DNA of 64,000 nt from Amycolatopsis sp. DSM 110486 (lineage in GTDB: Bacteria; Actinomycetota; Actinomycetes; Mycobacteriales; Pseudonocardiaceae): positions 6,131,001 to 6,195,000 of the forward strand of contig NZ_CP080519.1 of NCBI RefSeq assembly GCF_019468465.1, read 5' to 3'. Of this stretch, positions 54,728 to 63,319 are shown one piece after another. The translations under genes and the position numbers were made by a program. Under the pieces are notes generated by a model that worked only from the letters and a program-made list of their open reading frames with translations, was not told the origin of the DNA and made no database searches. Numbering within the stretch: the first letter of the stretch is position 1; each line of letters starts with the position of its first letter.

Positions 54728-56512
54728 GTGGGAGCTGCTCGGATCGCGTCCGTGCTCGCTGCGGTGCTCGTGCTTCCGCTCGGAACGGGGGTGGCGCAGG
54801 CGGATCCGCCACCCGCGCCGGTGTTCTCCGACGGGCAGGCGCAGCCGGTGTTCGACCCGGCCGACGTGGTGCGCGAGGACGTCTGGGTCACCGCACCGGT
54901 GGACAGCGACCACGACGGGCAGGACGACCTCGTCCACGCGCAGGTGGTGCGACCACGCGCGACGGACGCCGGGATGAAGGTGCCGGTGGTCTACGAGGCG
55001 AGCCCGTATTTCGCGGGGGGCAACGACGTCGCGAACCACAACGTGGACGTGGAGCTGTCGGTGCCGGATTCCTCTCGGGTTGCCCCCACCGGCGTCGGCC
55101 CGCACGCGGCGCCGCCGATCCGCTGGAGCTACCAGGACTACTTCACCGCGCGCGGCTTCGCCGTGGTGTACGGGGAATCCCTGGGCACGGGGCTGTCCAC
55201 GGGCTGCCCGACGACCGGCGACGTGAACGAGACCGTCGGCGCGCGGTCGGTGGTCGACTGGCTCAACGGCCGCGCCCCGGCCCGCGACGAGGCCGGCGGG
55301 CCCGTGACCGCGGGCTGGAGCACCGGGCACACGGGCATGATGGGCGTGTCCTACAACGGAACCCTGCCCAACGCCGTCGCGAGCACCGGTGTTCTCGGTC
55401 TCGAGACGATCGTGCCGATCGCCGCGATCTCGAACTGGTACGAGTACTACCGCAACGACGGCGCGGTCGTCGCCGCCGGCGGCTTCCAGGGCGAGGACGC
55501 CGATGTGCTGGCCGAGTACGTCTACACGCGCGCCGACCGGCAGATCTGCCGTCCGGTGATCGACGGGCTCACCGCCGACCAGGACCGGGTGACCGGGGAC
55601 TACGGGCCGTTCTGGGACGTGCGGAACTACCGCAACGACGCCGAGCTGGTGCACGCGTCCGTGCTCGCCGTGCACGGGCTGAACGACTGGAACGTGAAGA
55701 CCGACCAAGTCGCTTCGTGGTACGAAGCCTTGAAGGCGCACGGGGTGGAGCACAAGATCTGGCTGCACCAGTCGGGCCACGCGGACCCTCTGTCGCTTCG
55801 CCGCGACGTGTGGCTCGTGACTTTGAACAAGTGGCTCTCGCACTACCTATACGGGGTCGACAACGGCATCGAGCGCGAACCGAAGGCCACGATCCAGCGC
55901 GAGGACAAGTCCTGGGTCGACGAGACCGACTGGCCCGCGCCCGGCACTCGTGACGTGCAGGTCCACCCGTGGCCGGGCGGCCGCGCGAAGGGCACACTTT
56001 CCGCCGTCGCCGTGCCCGGCCGTCCCACGGTGGAGGTCTTGGCCGACGACGCCTCGAAGACCGTGCAGCAACTCGCCGACGCGGCATCATCGGGCAATCG
56101 CCTGCTGTACGGGACTCCCGCGGTGAAGTCGCCGCTGCGCCTCTCGGGCACCGCGCGGGCCGACCTGCAACTGTCGTTCGACCGGCCCGCCGCCAACGTC
56201 ACGGTGGCGCTGATGGACCGCGCCCCGGACGGCAAGTCCTTCGTGATCACGCGTGGCTGGACCGACCCGCAGAACCGCGTTTCGCCTTCGGTGACCTCGC
56301 CGATCGTGCCCGGGACTTCGTACCGCATCGGGGTTTCCCTGATGCCGAAGGACTACGTGCTGGCGGCCGGGCACCGCCTGGAGTTCCTCGTGGCCTCCAG
56401 CGACCACGACTACACCCTGCGGCCGCGTCCGGGAGCCGGGCTGTCGCTGGACCTCACGCGCACGTCGCTGACCCTGCCGGTCACGGGTGGGAAGCCGGCG
56501 CTGGGCTTCTGA
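54728..56512 (+). CDS. Secreted Xaa-Pro dipeptidyl-peptidase (S15)
   Basis: A 594-residue exported alpha/beta-hydrolase with an N-terminal signal peptide (hydrophobic SVLAAVLVLPLGTGVAQA, cleavage after AQA). The catalytic serine is in GVSYNGTLP, the aspartate in HGLNDWNVK and the histidine in HQSGHADPL. A C-terminal beta-sandwich (PepX_C) follows. It removes Xaa-Pro dipeptides outside the cell. I chose GTG 54728 because a GGGGG site precedes it; a TTG at 54716 would add four residues. Confidence 0.93.
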   Translation: MGAARIASVLAAVLVLPLGTGVAQADPPPAPVFSDGQAQPVFDPADVVREDVWVTAPVDSDHDGQDDLVHAQVVRPRATDAGMKVPVVYEASPYFAGGNDVANHNVDVELSVPDSSRVAPTGVGPHAAPPIRWSYQDYFTARGFAVVYGESLGTGLSTGCPTTGDVNETVGARSVVDWLNGRAPARDEAGGPVTAGWSTGHTGMMGVSYNGTLPNAVASTGVLGLETIVPIAAISNWYEYYRNDGAVVAAGGFQGEDADVLAEYVYTRADRQICRPVIDGLTADQDRVTGDYGPFWDVRNYRNDAELVHASVLAVHGLNDWNVKTDQVASWYEALKAHGVEHKIWLHQSGHADPLSLRRDVWLVTLNKWLSHYLYGVDNGIEREPKATIQREDKSWVDETDWPAPGTRDVQVHPWPGGRAKGTLSAVAVPGRPTVEVLADDASKTVQQLADAASSGNRLLYGTPAVKSPLRLSGTARADLQLSFDRPAANVTVALMDRAPDGKSFVITRGWTDPQNRVSPSVTSPIVPGTSYRIGVSLMPKDYVLAAGHRLEFLVASSDHDYTLRPRPGAGLSLDLTRTSLTLPVTGGKPALGF

Positions 56513-56547
56513 GCGACCTTTGCGGAGACGTGGTGGTCCTGGCTGAC

Positions 56548-56587
56548 TTGTCCACACCTCGACCCCGCCTTGCCTCAGTTGTCCACA
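56548..56587 (+). promoter_or_regulatory. Two DnaA-box-like sites 31 bp apart
   Basis: TTGTCCACA occurs at 56548-56556 and 56579-56587, co-oriented, in the gap after the S15 peptidase and before a tiny gene. This echoes the 32-bp array at 41464-41536. Confidence 0.6.
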
Positions 56588-56664
56588 GTTTCTCCGCTCG
56601 GCCGATTTTGGCCCCTCACCTCGGTAAACTGGGACTGGGGACGCCCCCCGAGGAGGGTGGGGGT

Positions 56665-56808
56665 GTGCTGGTGGACGGTCTTGGAGTCCGTCAGCGCTTC
56701 GCCTTCGAGGAGGGCGGCGTCGTCGGCGACACCGTCGTCCCCGACTCCGTCCCGGACGCGGCTTTCGCCGCCGCGCTGCGGCCGTACGTCGAGGCTGTAC
56801 GGCGCTAG
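56665..56808 (+). CDS. 47-residue hypothetical protein
   Basis: GTG at 56665 to TAG at 56806-56808 encodes 47 residues, beginning VLVDGLGVRQRFAFEEGG and ending EAVRR. An AGGAGGG ribosome-binding site precedes the start by about 8 nt. The stop is in a CTAG also used by the convergent response regulator. It contains no membrane segment. Good translation signals and GC-rich third positions support it, but the family is not recognised. Confidence 0.5.
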   Translation: MLVDGLGVRQRFAFEEGGVVGDTVVPDSVPDAAFAAALRPYVEAVRR

Positions 56809-57446
56809 TCCGCGATCCCCGCCCGGTACGCGAATGCGACCGCCTGCGCACGGTCCCGCAAGCCGGCCTTGGAGAACAGGTGGTTCACGTGCGTTTTGAC
56901 CGTGGCCTCGCTGACCACGAGCTCCCGCGCGATTTCCGTGTTCGACAGGCCCGCCGCGATGAGGCGCAGCACCTCGATCTCGCGCGCCGTCAGGCCCTCG
57001 ACCTCGGCCGCGCGCACGGGGGCCCGGCGCGTGGCGGCGTCGACGAGGCGGCGTTGCAGCTCGCCGTCCACTGTGGACTGCCCGGCCGCGGCGGAGCGCA
57101 GCGCACGCGCGATGGCCTCGGCGTCGGCGTCCTTCGTGAGGAAGCCGCGGGCGCCGGCGCGCAGGGCGCCGAGCAGGGACTCGTCGTCGGTGTAGGTGGT
57201 GAGGACGACGACCTCCGTGGCGGGGTAGCGCTCGCGGACGGCCTCGGTGGTGGAGACGCCGTCGCGGCGGGGCATGCGCAGGTCGACCAGCAGCACGTCC
57301 GGGTGGTGCTCGGCGACGAGCTCCAGCGCGGCGTCGCCGTCGGCGGCCGCGCCGACCACCTCGACGCCGGGCAGCAACCCCAGCAACGTCACGAGGCCCT
57401 CGCGCACCACGGCCTGGTCGTCGGCCAGCACCACGCGCAGGTTCAC
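56805..57446 (-). CDS. NarL/LuxR-type response regulator
   Basis: A 213-residue regulator. The receiver has LADDQAVVREG, the phospho-acceptor in LLVDLRMPRRDG and the lysine in FLTKDADA; the C-terminal GerE HTH has LTAREIEVLRLIAAGLSNTE and VSEATVKTHVNHLFSK. The GTG at 57446 overlaps the stop of the upstream kinase (GTGA). Targets are unknown; the nearest divergent gene is an M23 peptidase beyond the kinase. Confidence 0.95.
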   Translation of the reverse strand: MNLRVVLADDQAVVREGLVTLLGLLPGVEVVGAAADGDAALELVAEHHPDVLLVDLRMPRRDGVSTTEAVRERYPATEVVVLTTYTDDESLLGALRAGARGFLTKDADAEAIARALRSAAAGQSTVDGELQRRLVDAATRRAPVRAAEVEGLTAREIEVLRLIAAGLSNTEIARELVVSEATVKTHVNHLFSKAGLRDRAQAVAFAYRAGIAD

Positions 57447-58573
57447 GCCGGCACCGTCAGGTGAATCCGCCATCCGTCCTCTCCCGGCCCGCTGTCCAGC
57501 TTTCCTTCGAGCAGCGCGACCCGCTCGGCCATGCCGCGCAAACCGTATCCCGCCGCGGGCGCGTCCGGCGGACGGCGGCCCTGGCGATCGAGCACCGTCA
57601 GCTCGACGTGTGACTCCGCGAAGGCGAGCTTGACGTCCACGTCGGCTCCCGGCGCGTGCTTGCGCGTGTTCGACAGCGCCTCCTGCACGGCGCGGACGAG
57701 CGCGGTGGTCACGCCGGCGTCGAGGTCCCGCGGCTCGCCCTCCACGACCAGGTCGGCGCGCGCCCCCGTGTCCAGACGGTAGCCCGCGAGCAGGTCGGCC
57801 ACGGCACGCTGCGCGGGCACCGCGTCTTCCCTCAGCGCCGCGACGGCCTTGCGCGCCTCGGACAGCCCGTCCGAGGCCAGCTTCTGGGCTCGTTCGATCT
57901 GGGCGACGGCTTCGGGGCTGGCGCCGTCGCGCACGAGCATCAGCCGGGCGCCCTGCAGGTTGAGCGCCAGGCCGGCCAGGGAGTGGGCGAGGACGTCGTG
58001 GACCTCGCGGGCGATGCGCGTGCGTTCGGCCAGCGCCGCGGCGCGCGCGTGCTCCTCGGTGGCGGTTTGTGCGCGGGCCAGCGCGAGCTCTGTCTGCTCC
58101 AGCCGCGCCGCACGGTCGCGCCGGCTCGCGGCGAGCAGCACCATCACGATGAGGATGGCGAACAGCGCGAGCGCGTTCAGCCATTCGAGCTGGTGCACCA
58201 CGGCCCACGCGACGATCGCGCCGGCACTCGACACCAGCACCACCGCGGTCAGCGCGCGGCCGAACGTCCGCAGCGTGTAGAACGTCGTGCTGAACATCGC
58301 CACCGACATCCAGCTGTTCGGCTCGAGCACCCACAGCGCGCCCGCCGCCGCGACCACCACCGGCATCGCCGCCGGCAACACCCACGCCGGCCTCGACTCC
58401 GGCGTCGCGGGCAGCAACGGCGCCGACGCCACCAGCGTCACGCCGAACAGAACCCACGCCCACCACCCCGTGAGGTACGGGATCGAGATGATCAACGGGA
58501 ACACCACGAATCCCCAGCGCACCCAGTCGGGCGCGCCGAGCCGCCGGCGGTTCCCGGTGGTCGTGGTGGTCAT
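57443..58573 (-). CDS. Sensor histidine kinase (HisKA_3 type)
   Basis: A 376-residue membrane kinase with about five N-terminal transmembrane segments (residues 20-160) and almost no extracellular loop, suggesting it senses the membrane itself or lateral partners. The dimerisation motif is RTIAREVHDVLAHSL-like (ERTRIAREVHDVLAHSLAGL) with the phospho-histidine; the ATPase domain has VQEALSNTRKHAPG and YGLRGMAERVALL. The ATG at 58573 follows GGGGAGGG. It is coupled to its response regulator by GTGA. Confidence 0.93.
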   Translation of the reverse strand: MTTTTTGNRRRLGAPDWVRWGFVVFPLIISIPYLTGWWAWVLFGVTLVASAPLLPATPESRPAWVLPAAMPVVVAAAGALWVLEPNSWMSVAMFSTTFYTLRTFGRALTAVVLVSSAGAIVAWAVVHQLEWLNALALFAILIVMVLLAASRRDRAARLEQTELALARAQTATEEHARAAALAERTRIAREVHDVLAHSLAGLALNLQGARLMLVRDGASPEAVAQIERAQKLASDGLSEARKAVAALREDAVPAQRAVADLLAGYRLDTGARADLVVEGEPRDLDAGVTTALVRAVQEALSNTRKHAPGADVDVKLAFAESHVELTVLDRQGRRPPDAPAAGYGLRGMAERVALLEGKLDSGPGEDGWRIHLTVPA

Positions 58574-58823
58574 GTCCCTCCCCGGTGCTTGTAGGGAGAA
58601 TGTACGGGAGGACGCCTCGCGTGGTGGGCAGGCGCAGTGGTGTGAATGCGTTTCACGGAATGGTTTTCCGCTGTCGGGGCCGGCGTCGAAAACAGGGTCG
58701 GTCGAGGCCGTTCGCCGTCGGGACACCCGTTGCTACCAGGTGGTTTGCCCGGCATGTACGCAAAATGTACTTCGCGTCGCTTTCCTGGTTCCCGTCATCC
58801 ACGCCAAACAGGAGGTACGCACC

Positions 58824-59675
58824 ATGTCCAGGTTGCGACGGCTCGCCGTGTTCGCCGCTGCCGCGGTGTTGCCCGCGCTCGGTCTCACGTTCGCCGCCCA
58901 GGCGCCCGCGTCCGCCGCGCCGAACTTCCAGGTGCCGTTCAAGTGCGGCGTCACGGTGACGGCCGCGACGTTCAGCGGGCACAGCCCCGCCAACTCCGTC
59001 GACTTCCAGAAGACCGGCATCACGGGTATGCCCGTGGTCGCGTCGGTGGCCGGCACCGTCACGCGCGTCGAGAACGAGGGCAGCACCAGCTACGGCCGCT
59101 GGATCGAACTCGACCACGGCGGCGGCTGGCGGACCCGCTACGCGCACTTGTCCGCGCAGGAGGTATCCGTGGGCCAGAAGGTGAGCGGGGGCGCCGAAAT
59201 CGGCAAGGCGGGCGCGACGGGCGGCGTGACGGGACCGCACCTGCACTTCGAGGAGAACCTCAACGGCGTGACGCAGAAGGCCGTGCTGAACGGCGTCGCG
59301 GCCGTCTACTACGGCAAGAAGGACTTCACGAGCAAGAACAACTGCGGCGGCAACCCCTATTCGGCCACGGAGGTGTGCGGCTCCGGGTTCTCGGTGATCG
59401 ACCAGCAGGGGCTGGGCTCGTCCGGCACCGCGTACCTGCTGTACAACGCTTCGACGAAGGCCAACTGCGTGACGACGCTGAAGTCCGTTTCGCTGGGTAC
59501 CGCGAGCCCGACGTCGGCGTTCCTGGAAGTGCAGGGCCAGGCGCGCACGACCGACTCCGGCAACTTCACCTACTACGCGGGGCCGGTGAAGAAGACCGCG
59601 GGCGCCACCTGCGTGAAGTGGGGCGGTTCGGTGGGTGCGGACACCTACACGAGCCCGTTCGAGCATTGCGGCTGA
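58824..59675 (+). CDS. Secreted M23-family metallopeptidase
   Basis: A 283-residue exported protein with a signal peptide ending APASAAP. The LytM/M23 domain has the first zinc ligands in GHSPANSVDF (about residues 52-60) and the HxH in GPHLHFEEN (about 137). A C-terminal Cys-containing domain of about 120 residues follows (CGGNPYSATEVCG onward). It probably hydrolyses peptidoglycan cross-links or acts as a protease outside the cell. The ATG follows AGGAGGT. The leader 58574-58823 contains GTGAA-N5-TTCAC (58642-58656) and a repeated ATGTAC (58755-58770), possible control sites. Confidence 0.9.
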   Translation: MSRLRRLAVFAAAAVLPALGLTFAAQAPASAAPNFQVPFKCGVTVTAATFSGHSPANSVDFQKTGITGMPVVASVAGTVTRVENEGSTSYGRWIELDHGGGWRTRYAHLSAQEVSVGQKVSGGAEIGKAGATGGVTGPHLHFEENLNGVTQKAVLNGVAAVYYGKKDFTSKNNCGGNPYSATEVCGSGFSVIDQQGLGSSGTAYLLYNASTKANCVTTLKSVSLGTASPTSAFLEVQGQARTTDSGNFTYYAGPVKKTAGATCVKWGGSVGADTYTSPFEHCG

Positions 59676-59700
59676 GCGCCTAGCACACGGCACCGACACG

Positions 59701-59734
59701 AACCCGGTCCAGCCCGCGCGGCTGGGCCGGGTTT
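59701..59734 (+). terminator. Rho-independent terminator after the M23 gene
   Basis: AACCCGG and CCAGCC on the left pair with GGCTGG and CCGGGTT on the right around CGCGC, followed by TTTT, about 25 nt after the stop. Confidence 0.9.
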
Positions 59735-59759
59735 TCCACAACTGCCGCAGTTGTCCACA
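59732..59759 (+). promoter_or_regulatory. DnaA-box-like pair
   Basis: TTTTCCACA (59732-59740) and TTGTCCACA (59751-59759) lie just after the M23 terminator and 50-80 bp before the DUF4192 gene, a third intergenic occurrence of the motif in this window. Confidence 0.5.
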
Positions 59760-59810
59760 GATTTCCGCTGATGTCTCCCCACGCCCGTTTTCCGCCGCAC
59801 AGTGGAGTGC

Positions 59811-60875
59811 GTGACCACCTCGACCCCACCCGGCACGGCCCGGGCTCTGCTCACCGACCCGGCGCAGCTCATCGCGGCGCTCCCGTACTTGCTCGGCTTC
59901 AAGCCCGCCGACTCCGTGGTGCTGCTCGGGCATCGCCCGCCCGGCACGCGGATCGGCCTGATCCTGCGCGCGGACCTGCCACCCGGCGATCTCCTTGCGG
60001 AGCAAGCGGATGCGCTCGCGCCACGCTTCCGCGTGGACGACCACACAGGCGTCACCGTGGTGATCGTCGGCGGCCGGGCCGGTCCCGACGGCGAGCTGCC
60101 CCACGCCGAGTTCGCCGGGGAACTGAGCCGCGCGCTCAAGGAGTACGAGCTGCCCGTGATGCATCCATTGTGGACACCGGAGATCGCGGCCGGGGCACCG
60201 TGGGCGTGCTACCGCGAACCGACCTGCGGCGGCCTGCTGCCGGATCCTCGCGACACCGTGGTGGCCGCGACGATCACCAACGCCGGCTTCGTCTCCTTCC
60301 CCAGCCGCGACGACGTCTTGGCCTTGCTGGAGCCACGTTCTCCTTCGGCTCTGGTGCGGCGCCGCGCCCTGCTCTCCCGCGCGGCCCCACCGTGGGATCC
60401 CGACGACCTGCTCGCGGCGGCCGCCGAGGTACGCGCGGCGTTCTTCCGCCACCGCCGGGCCGAAGGTCCGCCGTCCGACGACCAAGCGGTGCGCCTCGCC
60501 CACGCCCTGCGCGTCCCGAAGGTCCGCGACGCCTGCCTCGCCACGGCGGTGCCGCCGGAGTCGCCCATCGCCGTGGCCGCGATGAGCCTGTGGCTGGAGC
60601 TCGTGCGTGAACTGCCCGCGCCCCACCGCGCGGACGCCGCCGCCCTAGTCGCGTACGCCGCCCTCATGCGCAGCGAAGGCGCCCTCGCGGGCATGGCCCT
60701 GACCAACGCCCTGGACGCCTGCCCCGAGCACGTCCTCGCGCAGCTCCTCCACGCGGCCTGGAACCTCGGCACGGACCCGTCGAGACTCGCCGGGTTGGCT
60801 TCGCTGCCGGATGCCGTGGACCTGGGCTTGTCGCTACCGGAACTCGGCCTGGACCCGGATGCCGGAACGTGGTGA
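59811..60875 (+). CDS. DUF4192 family protein
   Basis: A 354-residue protein of the actinobacterial DUF4192 family: the N-terminal signature ALLTDPAQLIAALPYLLGFKP and ADSVVLLGHRPPG are characteristic. A central domain and a helical C-terminal third (EALAGMALTNALDACPEHVLAQLL region) follow. No catalytic site is established. The GTG at 59811 is preferred; a GTG at 59802 would add three residues. It is convergent with galE across a terminator. Confidence 0.88.
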   Translation: MTTSTPPGTARALLTDPAQLIAALPYLLGFKPADSVVLLGHRPPGTRIGLILRADLPPGDLLAEQADALAPRFRVDDHTGVTVVIVGGRAGPDGELPHAEFAGELSRALKEYELPVMHPLWTPEIAAGAPWACYREPTCGGLLPDPRDTVVAATITNAGFVSFPSRDDVLALLEPRSPSALVRRRALLSRAAPPWDPDDLLAAAAEVRAAFFRHRRAEGPPSDDQAVRLAHALRVPKVRDACLATAVPPESPIAVAAMSLWLELVRELPAPHRADAAALVAYAALMRSEGALAGMALTNALDACPEHVLAQLLHAAWNLGTDPSRLAGLASLPDAVDLGLSLPELGLDPDAGTW

Positions 60876-60893
60876 AGCAGCACGGAAAACGCG

Positions 60894-60934
60894 TCCGGCG
60901 GGCCCAGGCTCGCCAAGAGCCCGGACCCGCCGGA
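60894..60934. terminator. Bidirectional hairpin between DUF4192 gene and galE
   Basis: TCCGGCGGG at 60894-60902 pairs with CCCGCCGGA at 60926-60934, with further pairing inside. It sits between two convergent stops (60875 and 60945). Confidence 0.75.
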
Positions 60935-60944
60935 AGGAGGTCGG

Positions 60945-61925
60945 TCAGGAGCGGCGCGACTGCGTGAACGCCCAGGCGTCGGAGACGATGCCGTCGAGGT
61001 CGGTGCGGTCGGGTTTCCAGCCGAGTTCGCGGCCGGCCTTTTCGCTGGAGGCCACGAGGACCGACGGGTCGCCCGCGCGGCGCGGGGCGATCTCGGCGGG
61101 GATCGGGTGGCCGGTCACGCGGCGGCAGGACTCGACGACCTCCAGCACGGAGAAGCCGGTGCCGCTGCCGAGGTTGTAGATGCGGTGTTCGCCGGGCGTC
61201 GCGTGGCGGAGGGCGAGCTGGTGGGCGTCGGCGAGGTCGACGACGTGGATGTAGTCGCGGACGGCCGTGTGGTCGGCCGTCGGGTAGTCGTCGCCGTAGA
61301 TGGAGATGTGGGCGCGGTCGCCGGTGGCGACCTGGAGCACGAGGGGGATGAGGTGGGTTTCGGTGGTGTGGCGCTCGCCGAAGGCGTGGTAGGCGCCGGC
61401 GACGTTGAAGTAGCGCAGGCTCACCGCGGCGATCCCGTGGGCGCGGGCGAAGCTCGTGATGGCGTGGTCGATCGCGAGCTTGGAAGCGCCGTAGGTGTTG
61501 GTGGGCTGCGTCGGCGCGGTCTCCGGGATCGGCGACGACTCGGGCTCGCCGTAGGTGGCCGCGGTGGAGGAGAACACCAGGCGCGGCGTGCCGTGGGCCT
61601 TCATGGCCTCCAGCAGGCGCAGGGAGGTGACGACGTTGCCTTCCCAGTACTTCGCCGGGTCCGTCATCGACTCGCCGACGAGCGACTTCGCGGCGAAGTG
61701 CAGCACGCCGTCGAAGCCCTCGGCGAGGATGTCGGCGGCGACGGCGGCGGCGTCGCCCTCGATGAAGCGCGCGTCGGGGTGCACGGCGTCGGCGTGCCCG
61801 GTGGACAGGTCGTCCACGACCGTGACCTGGTGACCGGCCTCGATGAGCCGCGCGGCGCACACGCTGCCCACGTAGCCGGCGCCACCCGTGACGATCAGTT
61901 TCAGGGGGCTCTGCGGGTCCGTCAC
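60945..61925 (-). CDS. galE: UDP-glucose 4-epimerase
   Basis: A 326-residue short-chain dehydrogenase/reductase interconverting UDP-glucose and UDP-galactose. The NAD-binding TGGAGYVGS is near the N-terminus; catalytic residues are seen in FSSTAATYG and [12 protein letters not shown] (YxxxK); [10 protein letters not shown] and [10 protein letters not shown] are GalE signatures. The GTG at 61925 follows GGAAAGG. It lies downstream of galK after a 209-bp gap with a terminator-like hairpin, and of ideR. Corynebacteria also keep galE beside the DtxR-type regulator. Confidence 0.95.
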   Translation of the reverse strand: MTDPQSPLKLIVTGGAGYVGSVCAARLIEAGHQVTVVDDLSTGHADAVHPDARFIEGDAAAVAADILAEGFDGVLHFAAKSLVGESMTDPAKYWEGNVVTSLRLLEAMKAHGTPRLVFSSTAATYGEPESSPIPETAPTQPTNTYGASKLAIDHAITSFARAHGIAAVSLRYFNVAGAYHAFGERHTTETHLIPLVLQVATGDRAHISIYGDDYPTADHTAVRDYIHVVDLADAHQLALRHATPGEHRIYNLGSGTGFSVLEVVESCRRVTGHPIPAEIAPRRAGDPSVLVASSEKAGRELGWKPDRTDLDGIVSDAWAFTQSRRS

Positions 61926-62049
61926 GGTGTGGCCTTTCCGGTGTGGGCGGTGACTGTGCGCCACAGTCTTCCCTCACCGCGCCGCGCCCGGCCGCCCGGG
62001 GTTGCCGCGGCCGGTCCGGCCCGCCGGCGGACGCGCGGGCTCCGGACAC

Positions 62050-62087
62050 GGCGCTGCCCCCGAGACCGGAGTCCCGAGGGCAGTGCC
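62050..62087 (-). terminator. Hairpin between galK and galE
   Basis: GGCGCTGCCC and GGGCAGTGCC form a 10-bp stem with one mismatch, about 48 nt after the galK stop, reducing or ending readthrough into galE. Confidence 0.6.
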
Positions 62088-62134
62088 GAAGCCAAAGCAG
62101 CCGAAGCCGATACGCAGCAGAAGCCGAGACCGCG

Positions 62135-63319
62135 TCAGACGGCGTCGCGGCCCGCGCCGCGGGAAGGGACCGCGGTGAACGTGCGGGGGCGGCGGAGCCC
62201 GGCGGCCTCGAAGGCCTGCTCGACCGCAGTGCGGACGTGCTCCAGGTCGGCCTCGCGGACCAGCGCGATGGCCGAGCCGCCGAAGCCGCCGCCGGTCATG
62301 CGGGCACCCAGGGCGCCGGCTGAGCGGGCGGAGTCCACGGCGAGGTCGAGTTCGGAGGTGGAGATGCGGTAGTCGTCGCGCATGCTGGCGTGGGAGGCGT
62401 CCAGGTGCGGGCCGATGTCGGTGAGGCGGCCCTCGCGCAGTAGGGCCACGACGTCGAGCACGCGCTGGTTCTCGGTGACCACGTGGCGCACGAGCGGCGC
62501 GAGGTCGTCCGGCAGCTGGGCCAGCGCTGCGTCCAGGCCTTCGAGGGTGACGTCGCGCAGGGCCTTCACGCCCAGCAGCTCGGCGGCGCGCTCGGTGCCG
62601 CGGCGGCGTTCGCCGTAGCCGCCTTCGGCGTGGGAGTGCTTGGTGCGCGTGTCCATGATCAGCACGCGGACGCCGGCCTCGGCGAGCGGGAAGGGCACCT
62701 GTTCCATCTCGCCGGAGCGGACGTCGAGGAACAGCACGCAGGAGTCCTGGCAGCACAAGGACGCCGTCTGGTCCAGCAGGCCGGTGGGGGCGCCGACGAA
62801 GTCGTTTTCGGAACGCTGCACCCAGCGGGCGATCTCCGGGCGGGTCGGGGTGCCGGGCAGCCCGGCGTCGAGTTCGACGCCGGCGAGGCCGAGCAGCGCG
62901 AGCGTGACGGCGCACTCGAGGGCATGGGACGAGGACAGGCCGGCGCCGGAGGGGACGTCGCCGGCGATGACCAGGTCCGCGCCCGTGGCGTGGCCGTGGT
63001 CGCGCAGCACCCAGGCGACGCCCGCGGGATAGGCGGCCCACCCCTCGACCGAACCCGGTTCGAGGGAAGCGATGTCGAGGAGATCGGAGTATTGGAACTG
63101 GCCGTCGTCGCCGAGGGTGGCGACGTTGAGCTTGCTGTCGTCACGCGGCGTGGCCGCCACGGCGAGGCGGTGGGGGAGGGCGAAGGGCAGCACGAAGCCG
63201 TCGTTGTAGTCGGTGTGCTCACCGATCAGGTTCACCCGGCCGGGAGCGGACCAGACCCCGGCCGGGGCGCGGCCGTGGATCCGGTGGAACGCGCCTGCGG
63301 CGTCTTCGGCGGCGCTCAC
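62135..63319 (-). CDS. galK: Galactokinase
   Basis: A 394-residue GHMP kinase phosphorylating galactose at C1. The galactose-binding signature is [17 protein letters not shown], the ATP-binding GHMP motif [14 protein letters not shown], and the C-terminal motif [15 protein letters not shown]. The GTG at 63319 overlaps the ideR stop (GTGA), so galactokinase is translated together with the iron regulator. With galE it covers two Leloir steps; galT is not in the window. Confidence 0.96.
   Translation of the reverse strand: MSAAEDAAGAFHRIHGRAPAGVWSAPGRVNLIGEHTDYNDGFVLPFALPHRLAVAATPRDDSKLNVATLGDDGQFQYSDLLDIASLEPGSVEGWAAYPAGVAWVLRDHGHATGADLVIAGDVPSGAGLSSSHALECAVTLALLGLAGVELDAGLPGTPTRPEIARWVQRSENDFVGAPTGLLDQTASLCCQDSCVLFLDVRSGEMEQVPFPLAEAGVRVLIMDTRTKHSHAEGGYGERRRGTERAAELLGVKALRDVTLEGLDAALAQLPDDLAPLVRHVVTENQRVLDVVALLREGRLTDIGPHLDASHASMRDDYRISTSELDLAVDSARSAGALGARMTGGGFGGSAIALVREADLEHVRTAVEQAFEAAGLRRPRTFTAVPSRGAGRDAV

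Noticed and set aside
58574..58823. c-di-AMP (ydaO-type) riboswitch before the M23 peptidase
   Set aside because: Cell-wall hydrolase genes can have one, but I could not find its conserved segments in this leader.
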